Positions 22,207 through 30,419 of a stretch of 35,552 nucleotides of DNA are shown piece by piece. The stretch is from JAAZBG01 sp964390065 (GTDB lineage: Bacteria > Fibrobacterota > Chitinivibrionia > Chitinivibrionales > Chitinispirillaceae): positions 1 to 35,552 of the forward strand of contig CAYMGX010000033.1 of NCBI GenBank assembly GCA_964390065.1, written 5' to 3'. Position numbers and translations under genes: made by a program. How positions within the stretch are numbered: position 1 is the first letter of the stretch; every line of letters begins with the position of its first letter. Under the pieces are notes generated by a model that worked only from the letters and a program-made list of their open reading frames with translations, was not told the origin of the DNA and searched no databases.

Positions 22207-22386
22207 ATGAGCATCCAGAGTCTTTTAGATGAAGTTGAAACATTGAAAATGGAATATGACAAGTTTGAACGGGGTAACAAATCTGCTGGCACCAGAGCTC
22301 GCAAAAGCCTTCAGAATATTAAGAAAATTGCCCAGGATCTTCGCGTATTAATTCAGGACAGTAAAAAGACCGACGACGAGGAATAA
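22207..22386 (+). CDS. Histone H1-like Hc1-family small protein
   Basis: A 59-residue protein with the signature FERGNKSAGTRARKSLQNI followed by KKIAQDLRVLIQDSKK. This stretch is close to the small Hc1-type histone H1-like proteins of Bacteroidetes and relatives (GNxAAGTRxRKxLQxIKKLAQELR). Such proteins are thought to bind DNA non-specifically. This one lacks the long Lys/Ala tail of chlamydial Hc1 and has an acidic end. ATG 22207 is chosen for GAGGAGG immediately upstream; the frame extends nine codons further without a signal. It stands alone between sppA and the ABC operon. DNA binding is a family inference. Confidence 0.8.
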   Translation: MSIQSLLDEVETLKMEYDKFERGNKSAGTRARKSLQNIKKIAQDLRVLIQDSKKTDDEE

Positions 22387-22407
22387 GTTAGCGGGTTCTC
22401 CACAATT

Positions 22408-22432
22408 CTTCACAGAATTACCTTCTGTGAAG
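22408..22432 (+). terminator. Hairpin after the Hc1-like gene
   Basis: CTTCACAGAA (22408-22417), a 5-nt loop, TTCTGTGAAG (22423-22432): a perfect 10-bp stem but no T-run. A second imperfect stem lies at about 22559-22591 (GCATCCCG-type arms). The 300-bp space before the ABC operon holds nothing else I can support. Confidence 0.45.
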
Positions 22433-22686
22433 AGTGCCTGTAAATACTATTCTTTTCAACCTGTCCGGTGAATGTATATAAATTGCTGTAATACAGGTGT
22501 TTACTTAAATTCTGACAATAATCTCAATACAAATTCGTAGTAAACCGTAAATCATGATCCGCATCCCGTGATTCGAAAAATCCGGGGTATGCTAAGTGTT
22601 TCCTGATGAATCACAAACAGTTTACGCGGCATGATAAATAATCAAATAACATTTTTGAATTTTTCGTACAACGGGTGGTGACATTT

Positions 22687-23640
22687 ATGAGTTCATCAAA
22701 CAATGGTTTTATCTTAGAGGTCAAAGGCCTCGACAAAAGGTTTGGTCAGGTCCATGCCGTTAAAGATCTCACCTTTCAAATCAGAAAAGGTGAGATCTTT
22801 GGATTTTTAGGTCCTAACGGTGCTGGAAAAACCACAACAATGCGTATGATTACCTGTTACATGCCTCCTACATCCGGAAGTATACGTGTTGATGGTCTTG
22901 ATCCTGTAGAACAGAGTCTTGCGGTTCGCCAAAAGATCGGGTATCTACCGGAAAATAATCCGCTCTACAATGAGATGACCGTAAGAGAGTATCTACAGTT
23001 TGTTGGAGAAATCAGAGGTATTAAGGGAAGCAAACTTTCCAGTCGTATTGATGATATGTATAATGTTTGCGGTCTTAATAAAATGTCCGGTAGGCAGTTG
23101 GGGCACCTTTCCAAAGGATATCGTCAAAGAGTCGGTCTTGCACAGGCAATGATCCACAATCCTGACCTGCTTATTCTTGATGAACCGATGACAGGCCTTG
23201 ATCCCAATCAGATTATTGAAATTCGTAACCTGATCAAGAAAATGGGACATGAAAAAACTGTTATCTATTGTTCTCATATTCTATCGGAAGTAAGCGCGAC
23301 CTGTGATCACATTCTTATTATCAATGAGGGACAGATTGCTGCAAGTGGTACCCCTGATGAGCTGACACAAAAATCAAGTTCAGGGACAAGCTATCAGGTA
23401 CGTCTCAAAGGTGACAGATACGAAATGGAAACCAGACTTTCAGAGATTGCCGGAGTTTCATCTGTCAAGGTGCAGAGTGTCGAAAACGAATGGGTCAGCC
23501 TGACACTTTCTACCGGTTCAAAAGATGATATTGGAGAATCGATCTTCAAAAGTGCGGTGGATAATAAGTGGAGCCTCTCTGAACTCAAGGCAGAAACTGT
23601 AAGTCTTGAAGAAGTCTTCAAACAATTGACAAGGGGATAA
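22687..23640 (+). CDS. ABC transporter ATPase, GldA/CcmA type
   Basis: A 317-residue ATPase. The Walker A is GPNGAGKT, the Q-loop region is IGYLPENNPLY, the signature motif is LSKGYRQRVGLAQA (an LSxGxxQR variant), and Walker B is LLILDEPMTGLD with the switch His in YCSHIL. The extra C-terminal domain of about 80 residues is usual for ABC-2 exporters and the Gld family. ATG 22687 is preferred, with GGTGGTGA upstream; a GTG four codons earlier is possible. The downstream permease, GldG-like and DUF4340 genes are in the same direction with spacers of 3-6 nt or a 1-nt overlap, forming one operon ended by the terminator at 27167. The substrate is unknown. Confidence 0.95.
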   Translation: MSSSNNGFILEVKGLDKRFGQVHAVKDLTFQIRKGEIFGFLGPNGAGKTTTMRMITCYMPPTSGSIRVDGLDPVEQSLAVRQKIGYLPENNPLYNEMTVREYLQFVGEIRGIKGSKLSSRIDDMYNVCGLNKMSGRQLGHLSKGYRQRVGLAQAMIHNPDLLILDEPMTGLDPNQIIEIRNLIKKMGHEKTVIYCSHILSEVSATCDHILIINEGQIAASGTPDELTQKSSSGTSYQVRLKGDRYEMETRLSEIAGVSSVKVQSVENEWVSLTLSTGSKDDIGESIFKSAVDNKWSLSELKAETVSLEEVFKQLTRG

Positions 23641-23643
23641 ACA

Positions 23644-24360
23644 GTGGAAAATATAATGGCTGTTTTCAAAAAAGAATTTAAATCGTTCTTTATATCACCG
23701 ATCGCATACGTTTTTATCGTTGTGTATCTGGTAGTAACAAATTTTCTCTTTTTTCAGGGATTTTTTCTAATCAATCAGGCAGATATGCGTGGCTACTTCG
23801 GATTACTTCCATGGATTCTTCTGTTTTTTGTGCCGGCAATCACCATGCGCACCTGGGCTGAAGAAAAAAAGGTAAAAACGCTTGAACTGCTTCAAACCTG
23901 GCCGGTTAGCGATATGCAGGTTGTTGTGGGAAAATTTCTTGCATCATTCTGTTTTCTGGCAATTGCAATTTTATCATCAGTAACAATTCCGGTGACTGTC
24001 GCACTGCTTGGCTCACCTGATCCGGGACCGATTATCGGCGGCTATCTCAGTGCATTCCTGATGGGTGCAGCGTATCTTTCGATCGGGCTCTGGATCTCAT
24101 CGATAACTGAAAACCAGATTAATGCATTTATTCTCGGTGTCGTTGCAATCTTTATTCTGTTCATTATCGGAAATCAATTTGTCACACTTGCAGCACCTCA
24201 GGCTCTCGTTCCAATCCTCACATTTCTTGGATTGGGAAATCATTTCGAAAGTGTTGAACGTGGCGTCATCGACAGCAGGGATATTATTTATTACCTTTCT
24301 GTCATCGGTTTTTTCCTTTTCCTGAATGTACAATCTCTTGGAAGCAGAAAGTGGGAATAA
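23644..24360 (+). CDS. ABC-2 type permease, GldF-like
   Basis: A 238-residue membrane protein with about six hydrophobic segments. It opens with MAVFKKEFKSFFISPIAYVF (the GldF/ABC-2 N-terminal signature of a cytoplasmic amphipathic helix and first membrane helix). FVPAITMRTWAEEKKVKTLE and LLQTWPVSDMQVVVGKF follow, as in ABC-2 permeases. The GTG at 23644 has AGGGGA 7 nt upstream; ATG 23656 is the alternative. The stop of the ATPase lies 3 nt before. In Bacteroidetes GldF works with GldA and GldG in gliding, but similar sets occur in non-gliding phyla, so no gliding is implied. Confidence 0.92.
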   Translation: MENIMAVFKKEFKSFFISPIAYVFIVVYLVVTNFLFFQGFFLINQADMRGYFGLLPWILLFFVPAITMRTWAEEKKVKTLELLQTWPVSDMQVVVGKFLASFCFLAIAILSSVTIPVTVALLGSPDPGPIIGGYLSAFLMGAAYLSIGLWISSITENQINAFILGVVAIFILFIIGNQFVTLAAPQALVPILTFLGLGNHFESVERGVIDSRDIIYYLSVIGFFLFLNVQSLGSRKWE

Positions 24361-24366
24361 GCAAAT

Positions 24367-26112
24367 ATGGCAAACAATAAAATTAAAAATCGCGCAGAGC
24401 TTCTGATCTATATACTGGCGATACTTGTAATTATCGGTTTTGTCAATTATATGGCGGCTCGCTGGTTTAAACGGATTGATTTGACCGAAGGTAAAGAATA
24501 CAGTGTTTCCAGCTCTACAAAAAAGATTCTTAAAAACCTTGATGATATTATCAATGTGAAAGTCTATTTTTCAAAGAATCTTCCATCAAATCTTCATAAA
24601 ACAGTTACCGATGTAAAGGATATTCTGAATGAGTATCAGGCATTCGCCGGTAATAATCTGAAAATCACCTGGGTAGACCCTGCCTCTGATACAGCAGAAA
24701 AACAGCTTGCCCGGAGTTATGGTATTCCAGAACTGCAGCTTCAGACATTCGAAAAGGACAAACAGCAGCTCATAACCGGATACCTCGGTATTGCGGTTCT
24801 TTATGAAGACAAGAAAGAAGCATTACCTGTTGTACAGAACCTTCAGAATCTTGAATATGATCTTACAATGGCAATTATGAAAGTATCACGCAAGTCGGTA
24901 CCCAAAGTCGGTATTGTCAAGGTCGATTCAATGCTTGATCTGCCACCACAGATACAGCGGCAGATGCAGCAACAGAATCCTGATAACATACCAACTGAAC
25001 AAAAATTTCAGAGCATCTACACGCAGCTTCGCAACAACTATGAAGTTATAACGGTAGATTTGTCAAATGCAGAGCCAATCGATTCAACAATTAAAACGCT
25101 AATTGTTCCTGGAACTGCAACACTTACTGAGAGAAAACTTTTTGAAATTGATCAGTTCTTCATGAAGGGCGGCAATCTTATTGTTCTCGCTGATGCAATT
25201 GGAGTCAGTTTTCAGTATGGAATCAATGCAATTCCCGTTGAGTCGCGGTTATTCGACATGCTTGAAAAATATGGTGTAAAAGTAGAGAAGAGTCTGGTAC
25301 TTGATGCATCCTGTGGTCAGGTGGAGATACCACAGCAGATTGAACTCCCGGGAATGGGTGTTGTAAATATGAACCATCCTGTTCCCTACCCTTATTTTAC
25401 ACGTCTTAACCCGGAAAACTTTACCAAAAGCAATCCGGCGGTATCGCCGCTTTCTGATGTCGTTTTTCCATGGGTCAGCCCCTTGTCATTTGCAGTTGAC
25501 AGCGGGAAAACCGGTATTGAAACCACTGTTCTTGCCAGATCAAGCGAGAAGAGCTGGCTGGCATCGGGAAATATCGACCTGAATCCTCAGCAAAAGTGGG
25601 CAATTCCATCAGAGAATACTATGAAAGCGTATAATCTCGCGGTATTTCTTAAGGGTAAATTCAATAGCCATTTCAATAGTATACCCACTGATAATGCAAC
25701 ATCTGATGATACGCTCAGTAAAATCAAACTAAATGCATCTTCAGACCGCCCGATTACAGGTTCAACCGATAATGGCAGACTTGTCGTTATTGGTGATGCA
25801 GATTTTGTTTCAGGACAAAATGCGACACAGCAGAACGTTGCAATGCTTATGAATATCACTGACTGGTTTTCGCTTGATGACAACCTGATCTCTATCCGCA
25901 CACGTGCGATTAAAAACCGTACCATCAATTCAGATATGTTGAATGGTAGTTCTGCAAAACCCGGCATTATTCGTGTAATTAATATTACCTTGATGCCGGT
26001 AATTGTAATCATTATCGGTCTGATAATTTTCATGCGCAGACGGGAAGTAGTACCGTCAACAGCCAGTGCACCCCCAACCAGCGCACCGGCTTCAAAACAG
26101 GAGGATAACTAA
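24367..26112 (+). CDS. GldG-like ABC-associated membrane protein
   Basis: A 581-residue protein with an N-terminal membrane helix (about 12-30), a large extracytoplasmic part, a C-terminal helix (about 535-555, MPVIVIIIGLIIFM) and a Pro/Ala/Ser tail. RIDLTEGKEYSVSSSTKKIL and VKVYFSKNLP are the N-terminal signature of the GldG/ABC-type uncharacterised family. The central region resembles the IFT52-like domain (LIVPGTATLTERKLFEIDQF, GGNLIVLADAIG). A loop carries a Gln-rich patch. It probably works with the ATPase and permease as a periplasmic adaptor. It starts 6 nt after the permease stop and ends by overlapping the next gene by 1 nt. Confidence 0.92.
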   Translation: MANNKIKNRAELLIYILAILVIIGFVNYMAARWFKRIDLTEGKEYSVSSSTKKILKNLDDIINVKVYFSKNLPSNLHKTVTDVKDILNEYQAFAGNNLKITWVDPASDTAEKQLARSYGIPELQLQTFEKDKQQLITGYLGIAVLYEDKKEALPVVQNLQNLEYDLTMAIMKVSRKSVPKVGIVKVDSMLDLPPQIQRQMQQQNPDNIPTEQKFQSIYTQLRNNYEVITVDLSNAEPIDSTIKTLIVPGTATLTERKLFEIDQFFMKGGNLIVLADAIGVSFQYGINAIPVESRLFDMLEKYGVKVEKSLVLDASCGQVEIPQQIELPGMGVVNMNHPVPYPYFTRLNPENFTKSNPAVSPLSDVVFPWVSPLSFAVDSGKTGIETTVLARSSEKSWLASGNIDLNPQQKWAIPSENTMKAYNLAVFLKGKFNSHFNSIPTDNATSDDTLSKIKLNASSDRPITGSTDNGRLVVIGDADFVSGQNATQQNVAMLMNITDWFSLDDNLISIRTRAIKNRTINSDMLNGSSAKPGIIRVINITLMPVIVIIIGLIIFMRRREVVPSTASAPPTSAPASKQEDN

Positions 26113-27140
26113 TGAGTTCAAAAAAACTTATACCTATAGCTGCTATCGCGATCATTGGTATTCTTGTCATAGTTGTCAGTGAAAACCTTAGCAAAAAAAG
26201 GCCGTCCGAAAGTACGCTCAGATTTTTTAATGAAAAGGCCAATTCTTTTGTTGTAAAGAACGCATCCAGCGCGGTAACACTTCATAAAAAAGGTGATCTC
26301 TGGTTTGTTTCGCGTGGTGTAAAAAAAACAGCAGTTGTATCAGGCCCGGTCGGATCGCAACCTGATTCAAGTGGTGCGGATTATCCTACAGATAGCGCAA
26401 CGGTAGCGATTGCGCTGGAAAAACTTGCCGGAATGAAAAAGGGTGACATAGTATCTTCGAATCCCGAAAAGCAGTCACTATTTGAAGTTGACACCGTAAG
26501 TGGTACTTCCATTGAAGTGTTCAGCATTGGCGGGAAATTGCTTGGAACAATTATAATCGGGAAAACTACTCCTGACAACAACGGGAACTTTGTCCGCATG
26601 GTTGGTTCAAATGATGTTTACAATGTTGGCGGCAACATCGGTTATTCATTTTTTACTGATATCGACCGCTGGCGTGATAAAGTCATGATAACCTTTGATA
26701 AGTCACTTGCAACAAGCCTGACGCTCATTAACAAAAATGGCAAAACGATTTCCATGACAAAGGCAGATTCAGGAAATGTGTGGAATATTATCACACCCGA
26801 AAAAGTTCAGGCTAAAAATGAACAGGTAGACGGAATACTATCTGGATTATCAAGGTTTACTGCTGTTGATTTTCAGGACACTGCGCTTGCAGATTCTGTC
26901 ACTGGATTTGCAAAACCAGAACTTGTCGTTTCAATCGGTCTTAAAGCCGGATCTAAAAAAATTACCTTTGGTGCAAAGCGTGATGACGGTAAATACTTTG
27001 CGATGGTTGACGGCAAGGAACAAATTTATCTTGTCAACGATTACGATGTTACCGGCTTCAACAAAGAACTGAAAGATTTGAAAGATGCAGTACCAGTCGA
27101 CCCGGCAACAACAGCAAAACCTGTAAAGGGCAAGAAATAA
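26112..27140 (+). CDS. DUF4340 protein, partner of the GldG-like system
   Basis: A 342-residue protein with one N-terminal membrane helix (about 6-22) and a periplasmic body that fits DUF4340: short beta-rich repeats such as SSAVTLHKKGDLWFVSR, GKLLGTIIIGKTTPDNNGNF and a FAMVDGKEQIYLV-type end. The tail is Lys/Pro/Ala-rich. Genes of this family regularly follow gldG-like genes, and its function is not established. Its ATG overlaps the last base of the gldG-like stop codon, so it is translationally coupled. It is the last gene of the operon. Confidence 0.88.
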   Translation: MSSKKLIPIAAIAIIGILVIVVSENLSKKRPSESTLRFFNEKANSFVVKNASSAVTLHKKGDLWFVSRGVKKTAVVSGPVGSQPDSSGADYPTDSATVAIALEKLAGMKKGDIVSSNPEKQSLFEVDTVSGTSIEVFSIGGKLLGTIIIGKTTPDNNGNFVRMVGSNDVYNVGGNIGYSFFTDIDRWRDKVMITFDKSLATSLTLINKNGKTISMTKADSGNVWNIITPEKVQAKNEQVDGILSGLSRFTAVDFQDTALADSVTGFAKPELVVSIGLKAGSKKITFGAKRDDGKYFAMVDGKEQIYLVNDYDVTGFNKELKDLKDAVPVDPATTAKPVKGKK

Positions 27141-27166
27141 TTTAAACAGGTTTGTTTCTACTATTC

Positions 27167-27200
27167 AGACAGCAGGTTTTACAATCTGCTGTCTTTTGTT
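27167..27200 (+). terminator. Rho-independent terminator of the ABC operon
   Basis: AGACAGCAG (27167-27175) pairs with CTGCTGTCT (27186-27194), followed by TTTGTTTTTT. It ends before the helicase start at 27230, which also argues against any earlier start for that gene. Confidence 0.88.
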
Positions 27201-27229
27201 TTTTAATACAACCTTTTTGGATACTTTAC

Positions 27230-29887
27230 ATGAGCAGTTTTTACAACTTAGAATTTCATCGCACCGCGTTTATTCTGATACCGGACGATCATCTTGAACC
27301 TCACAATGCAGTACTTATTGAGTCTCCTGACAAGCAAAAAAATCGAATATTCTGTACCTGTTCCAGCAGAAAAAAATATGCGGACTGTGTCCATGCAAAA
27401 ACACTTGAGACACTTTACAAAAATTACTACGAACAGTTTGCTGACAAATCTGCAATCGATTCATTTTTCAACAGTATATTCTTCAAACTGCTTGAGCCCA
27501 TCACAAAGTATGCAACGACATCATCGTCAAGTCTGAAAGCTATTCGTTCCGAATCATCTGTACAACTTGCTGATTTTAAAAACACGCCAATAATCAACTG
27601 GGAATCAACCCCTGAATCCTGTATCAGACTTGAAGAACGTATGATCTCCCGCCGCTTCATAAAAATGAATCAGGCGTTATATTTTCTTTATTCAGATCAG
27701 GAAAAAGGGCTGTTATGCATGGGCCGTAAATCCCAGCGTCAGACAACTGAAGACAGTGTCTGGTACCGGTTCGCCTATCATCTCTTCAGNNNNNNNNNNN
27801 NNNNNNNNNNNNNNNNNNNNNNNNNNNNNNNNNNNNNNNNNNNNNNNNNNNNNNNNNNNNNNNNNNNNNNNNNNNNNNNNNNNNNNNNNACGTTTATTAA
27901 ACCGGATGATGACAGTCTGAAAATTCTTGCATCCGGATGGAATGCACCAAGAACAATTCCATTAAAAGATTTTTCATTATTCATCGAGAAAAACACTCCT
28001 GTTTTTTCAATAAGTTCACAGAATTGCAGCAGTGATGTACTGGAACAGGATCTTTTTTCTGTTACCGGTGCTGATGATCTTAAAAGAATAATTCCTCCTG
28101 TAGTTACATCATTTGACAAGATAGTATTGTCACCAAAGACTCTCACAAAAGACAAATTCAAACTTGAACTCTCATTTACAAACAACAATATTGCTATTGA
28201 TATGGTGGCGTTGGCTGCCATCATTGCAAAAAAGACCCGTTTTCATATTGGTAACAATATAATTTACGATTGCAAAAGTATTGAGATCAGAAATGCAGTC
28301 GCTTCTGCAAAAAAAACAAAAAAAGATGGTACTGTTACTTTATCAAAAGCTGAAATTCTCCAGTTTCGCGGGTCAACTGCACCTGTCGAGTTCACCGGTA
28401 ACAATAAGCTTATAGACGAAATACGTTCACTACTTGATTTTAAACCAATTGCAGAGCTTGCGCCACAGAGTATCTATACCGGAACACTTCGCCCCTATCA
28501 AAAAATCGGTGTCCAGTGGATGCTTTTTCTTTATGATAATAATTTCGGAGGCTTACTTTGTGATGACATGGGACTTGGTAAAACACACCAGATGCTTTCC
28601 TTCATCGCGTATTTAAAAGAACATCGTAAAAACACAATACGAATTCTCGTTGTCTGCCCCACATCGGTCATGGGACATTGGCAAAAGATCATTGAAACCT
28701 TTGCCCCGTCATTACGCATAACCGTTTTTAATTCACAGAATAAACTATCTGAGCTTGACAACAAATTTGACATTGTGATAACATCCTATACCATTATGCG
28801 TAACCATGATATTGCATTGAGTAAAGCATCATTTGATCTTGTAATCTACGATGAAGCACATATGCTTAAAAACCGGACAACAGCAACACACAACTCCGCG
28901 TCCTTTATTCAGGCGTCCATGAAAATGGCACTGACAGGAACACCTGTTGAAAATAAAATCAGCGACCTGAAAGCACTTTTTGATCTTACAATGCCGGGGC
29001 TACTCTCCAAAAAAGATGCATCCGGAGAAATCATAGACTCTTTTGTTGATGATAACGAGTATATTAATCCCGATTTCCTTAAAAAAGTTACCGAGCCGTT
29101 TATTCTAAGGCGTTTAAAGGAATCGGTACTGCTTGAACTGCCTCCGAAGATATTTGACAACAGGACATGTTCATTATCCAATGATCAATTCTCAAGGTAT
29201 CAGGCACTACTCGAACGAAACGCAGCACCTCTTTTGAACCAGCTTAAGGATGATAACAGCGATATACCATATATGCACATTTTTGCACTTCTCAACAACT
29301 TGAAACGTCTTTGCTGTCATCCGGCATTGCACGACGATAATCCCCTTGAAAACTATGAGCGGCTCGAGTGTGACAAATGGGAATTGTTCAAGGAACTTAT
29401 TGATGAATGCATTGAATCCGGGCAGAAAGTAGTCGTATTCTCGCAATATCTTGACATGATCGCTATAATGGATCATTATCTTACAAACAAGACAATCGGA
29501 CATACAGTGCTCACCGGATCTTCAAAAAACAGGGATCTTTTAGTGAAACAATTTGCTGAAGATCCGGATTGCAAGGTTTTTGCCGGAAGTTTGAAAGCCG
29601 GAGGTGTCGGTATAGACCTTATTGCAGCCTCAGTAGTCATACATTATGACCGATGGTGGAATGCAGCAAAAGAGGACCAGGCAACCGATAGAGTACACAG
29701 AATTGGTCAAAAAAAGGGTGTTCAGGTGATTAAAATCACCACAGAAGGTACCGTTGAAGAAAAAATTGATAAAATTATCACAGCGAAGAAAGACCTTGCA
29801 AATGAACTGCTTACAGAAGATTCACCAGATACGGTGAAAGTGTTCTCACGTGAGGAACTTATTGATTTACTCTCGATTACAAAGTAA
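27230..29887 (+). CDS. SWIM-finger SNF2-family helicase (contains an assembly gap)
   Basis: An ATP-dependent DNA translocase of the SWI2/SNF2 family, about 885 codons counting the gap. The N-terminal SWIM zinc finger has CxC-x8-CxH at C42, C44, C53 and H55. The second half holds the motor: motif I DDMGLGKT, the Ia region LVVCPTSVMGHW, the II box DEAH, and III ALTGTPVENK. Then come LRRLKESVLLELPPK and the C-terminal helicase lobe (VVFSQYLDMI, SLKAGGVGIDL, and motif VI ATDRVHRIGQ). ATG 27230 is chosen because a terminator lies just upstream. The 100-N gap at 27790-27889 keeps the frame, but its true length is unknown, so a broken gene cannot be excluded. Bacterial members are thought to act in repair or nucleoid remodelling. 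Confidence 0.93.
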   Translation: MSSFYNLEFHRTAFILIPDDHLEPHNAVLIESPDKQKNRIFCTCSSRKKYADCVHAKTLETLYKNYYEQFADKSAIDSFFNSIFFKLLEPITKYATTSSSSLKAIRSESSVQLADFKNTPIINWESTPESCIRLEERMISRRFIKMNQALYFLYSDQEKGLLCMGRKSQRQTTEDSVWYRFAYHLFXXXXXXXXXXXXXXXXXXXXXXXXXXXXXXXXXXTFIKPDDDSLKILASGWNAPRTIPLKDFSLFIEKNTPVFSISSQNCSSDVLEQDLFSVTGADDLKRIIPPVVTSFDKIVLSPKTLTKDKFKLELSFTNNNIAIDMVALAAIIAKKTRFHIGNNIIYDCKSIEIRNAVASAKKTKKDGTVTLSKAEILQFRGSTAPVEFTGNNKLIDEIRSLLDFKPIAELAPQSIYTGTLRPYQKIGVQWMLFLYDNNFGGLLCDDMGLGKTHQMLSFIAYLKEHRKNTIRILVVCPTSVMGHWQKIIETFAPSLRITVFNSQNKLSELDNKFDIVITSYTIMRNHDIALSKASFDLVIYDEAHMLKNRTTATHNSASFIQASMKMALTGTPVENKISDLKALFDLTMPGLLSKKDASGEIIDSFVDDNEYINPDFLKKVTEPFILRRLKESVLLELPPKIFDNRTCSLSNDQFSRYQALLERNAAPLLNQLKDDNSDIPYMHIFALLNNLKRLCCHPALHDDNPLENYERLECDKWELFKELIDECIESGQKVVVFSQYLDMIAIMDHYLTNKTIGHTVLTGSSKNRDLLVKQFAEDPDCKVFAGSLKAGGVGIDLIAASVVIHYDRWWNAAKEDQATDRVHRIGQKKGVQVIKITTEGTVEEKIDKIITAKKDLANELLTEDSPDTVKVFSREELIDLLSITK
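27790..27889. other. Assembly gap of 100 N inside the SNF2 gene
   Basis: Exactly 100 N, a conventional placeholder. The sequences on both sides read in the same frame across it, consistent with a true missing length of 3n+1 bases or with chance. Confidence 0.98.
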
Positions 29888-30007
29888 TTTCGTTTCATTT
29901 TGAAATATTTGCATCCGGTTTAAAGAAAAAGTATCTTTGTTATGAATGTAAGACGATCAGGGTTATGGTTAAAATTAAGGTTAAGTTGAAATTGAAAAAC
30001 AAAGACT

Positions 30008-30038
30008 TGTCACTTGTAACCAGTCACTCGTCACTTCT
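30008..30038. repeat. Short degenerate direct repeats upstream of the receiver gene
   Basis: GTCACT occurs three times (about 30009, 30023 and 30030) within 31 bp, preceded by GGTTAA-like words. It is simple-sequence intergenic DNA. A good ribosome site (AGAGGAG) follows before ATG 30051. Confidence 0.45.
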
Positions 30039-30050
30039 CAGAGGAGCTCT

Positions 30051-30419
30051 ATGATACGTGTGCTTGTTGCCGACAGCAACCTTTATTCTCATGAATTGAT
30101 TCATGACATTGTTCAGATTAATTTTCGTAATGTAAAAATAGAAAGTGTGCATAACAGCGAAAGTTTTGTCTCAAAAATTACCTCCGCAAAACCACAATAT
30201 AATCTTATTCTTTATAGTGTTCATATGGATGACAGCACTGATAAAACAACACTATCTGAAGCAATCAAAAAGAATCCTGAAATCAGTGACCGGACGATAA
30301 TAATGACTGAATCCGATTCTGTAAAGGTACCGGATATATTTAATCATTTTCCGACAGTCACAAAACCCTACTCACTTGATTATTTCGGAGAGGTTATAAA
30401 AAAGACCTGTGCCTGCTGA
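30051..30419 (+). CDS. Receiver-like protein with degenerate phospho-acceptor site
   Basis: A 122-residue protein with the receiver (CheY-like) fold pattern. VLVADSN has only one of the usual acidic pair. At the phospho-acceptor strand, LILYSVHMDD replaces the expected LxLxDxxMPxxDG, so the Asp is missing. IIMTESD takes the place of the Thr strand, and TKPYSLDYFGEVI keeps the conserved Lys-Pro. It is probably a pseudo-receiver that does not accept phosphate (inference). AGAGGAG before the ATG is a good ribosome site. Its last 11 nt overlap the start of the glycosyltransferase-TPR gene, so the two are translated together. It has no output domain. Confidence 0.8.
   Translation: MIRVLVADSNLYSHELIHDIVQINFRNVKIESVHNSESFVSKITSAKPQYNLILYSVHMDDSTDKTTLSEAIKKNPEISDRTIIMTESDSVKVPDIFNHFPTVTKPYSLDYFGEVIKKTCAC

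Noticed and set aside
22687..27140. Gliding motility operon
   Set aside because: Only gldA/F/G-like genes are present. The other gld and spr genes are not in the window, and such ABC sets occur in non-gliding bacteria.
27152..27229. 26-codon N-terminal extension of the SNF2 helicase
   Set aside because: It runs through the terminator of the ABC operon and encodes an unlikely hydrophobic stretch. ATG 27230 fits the family.
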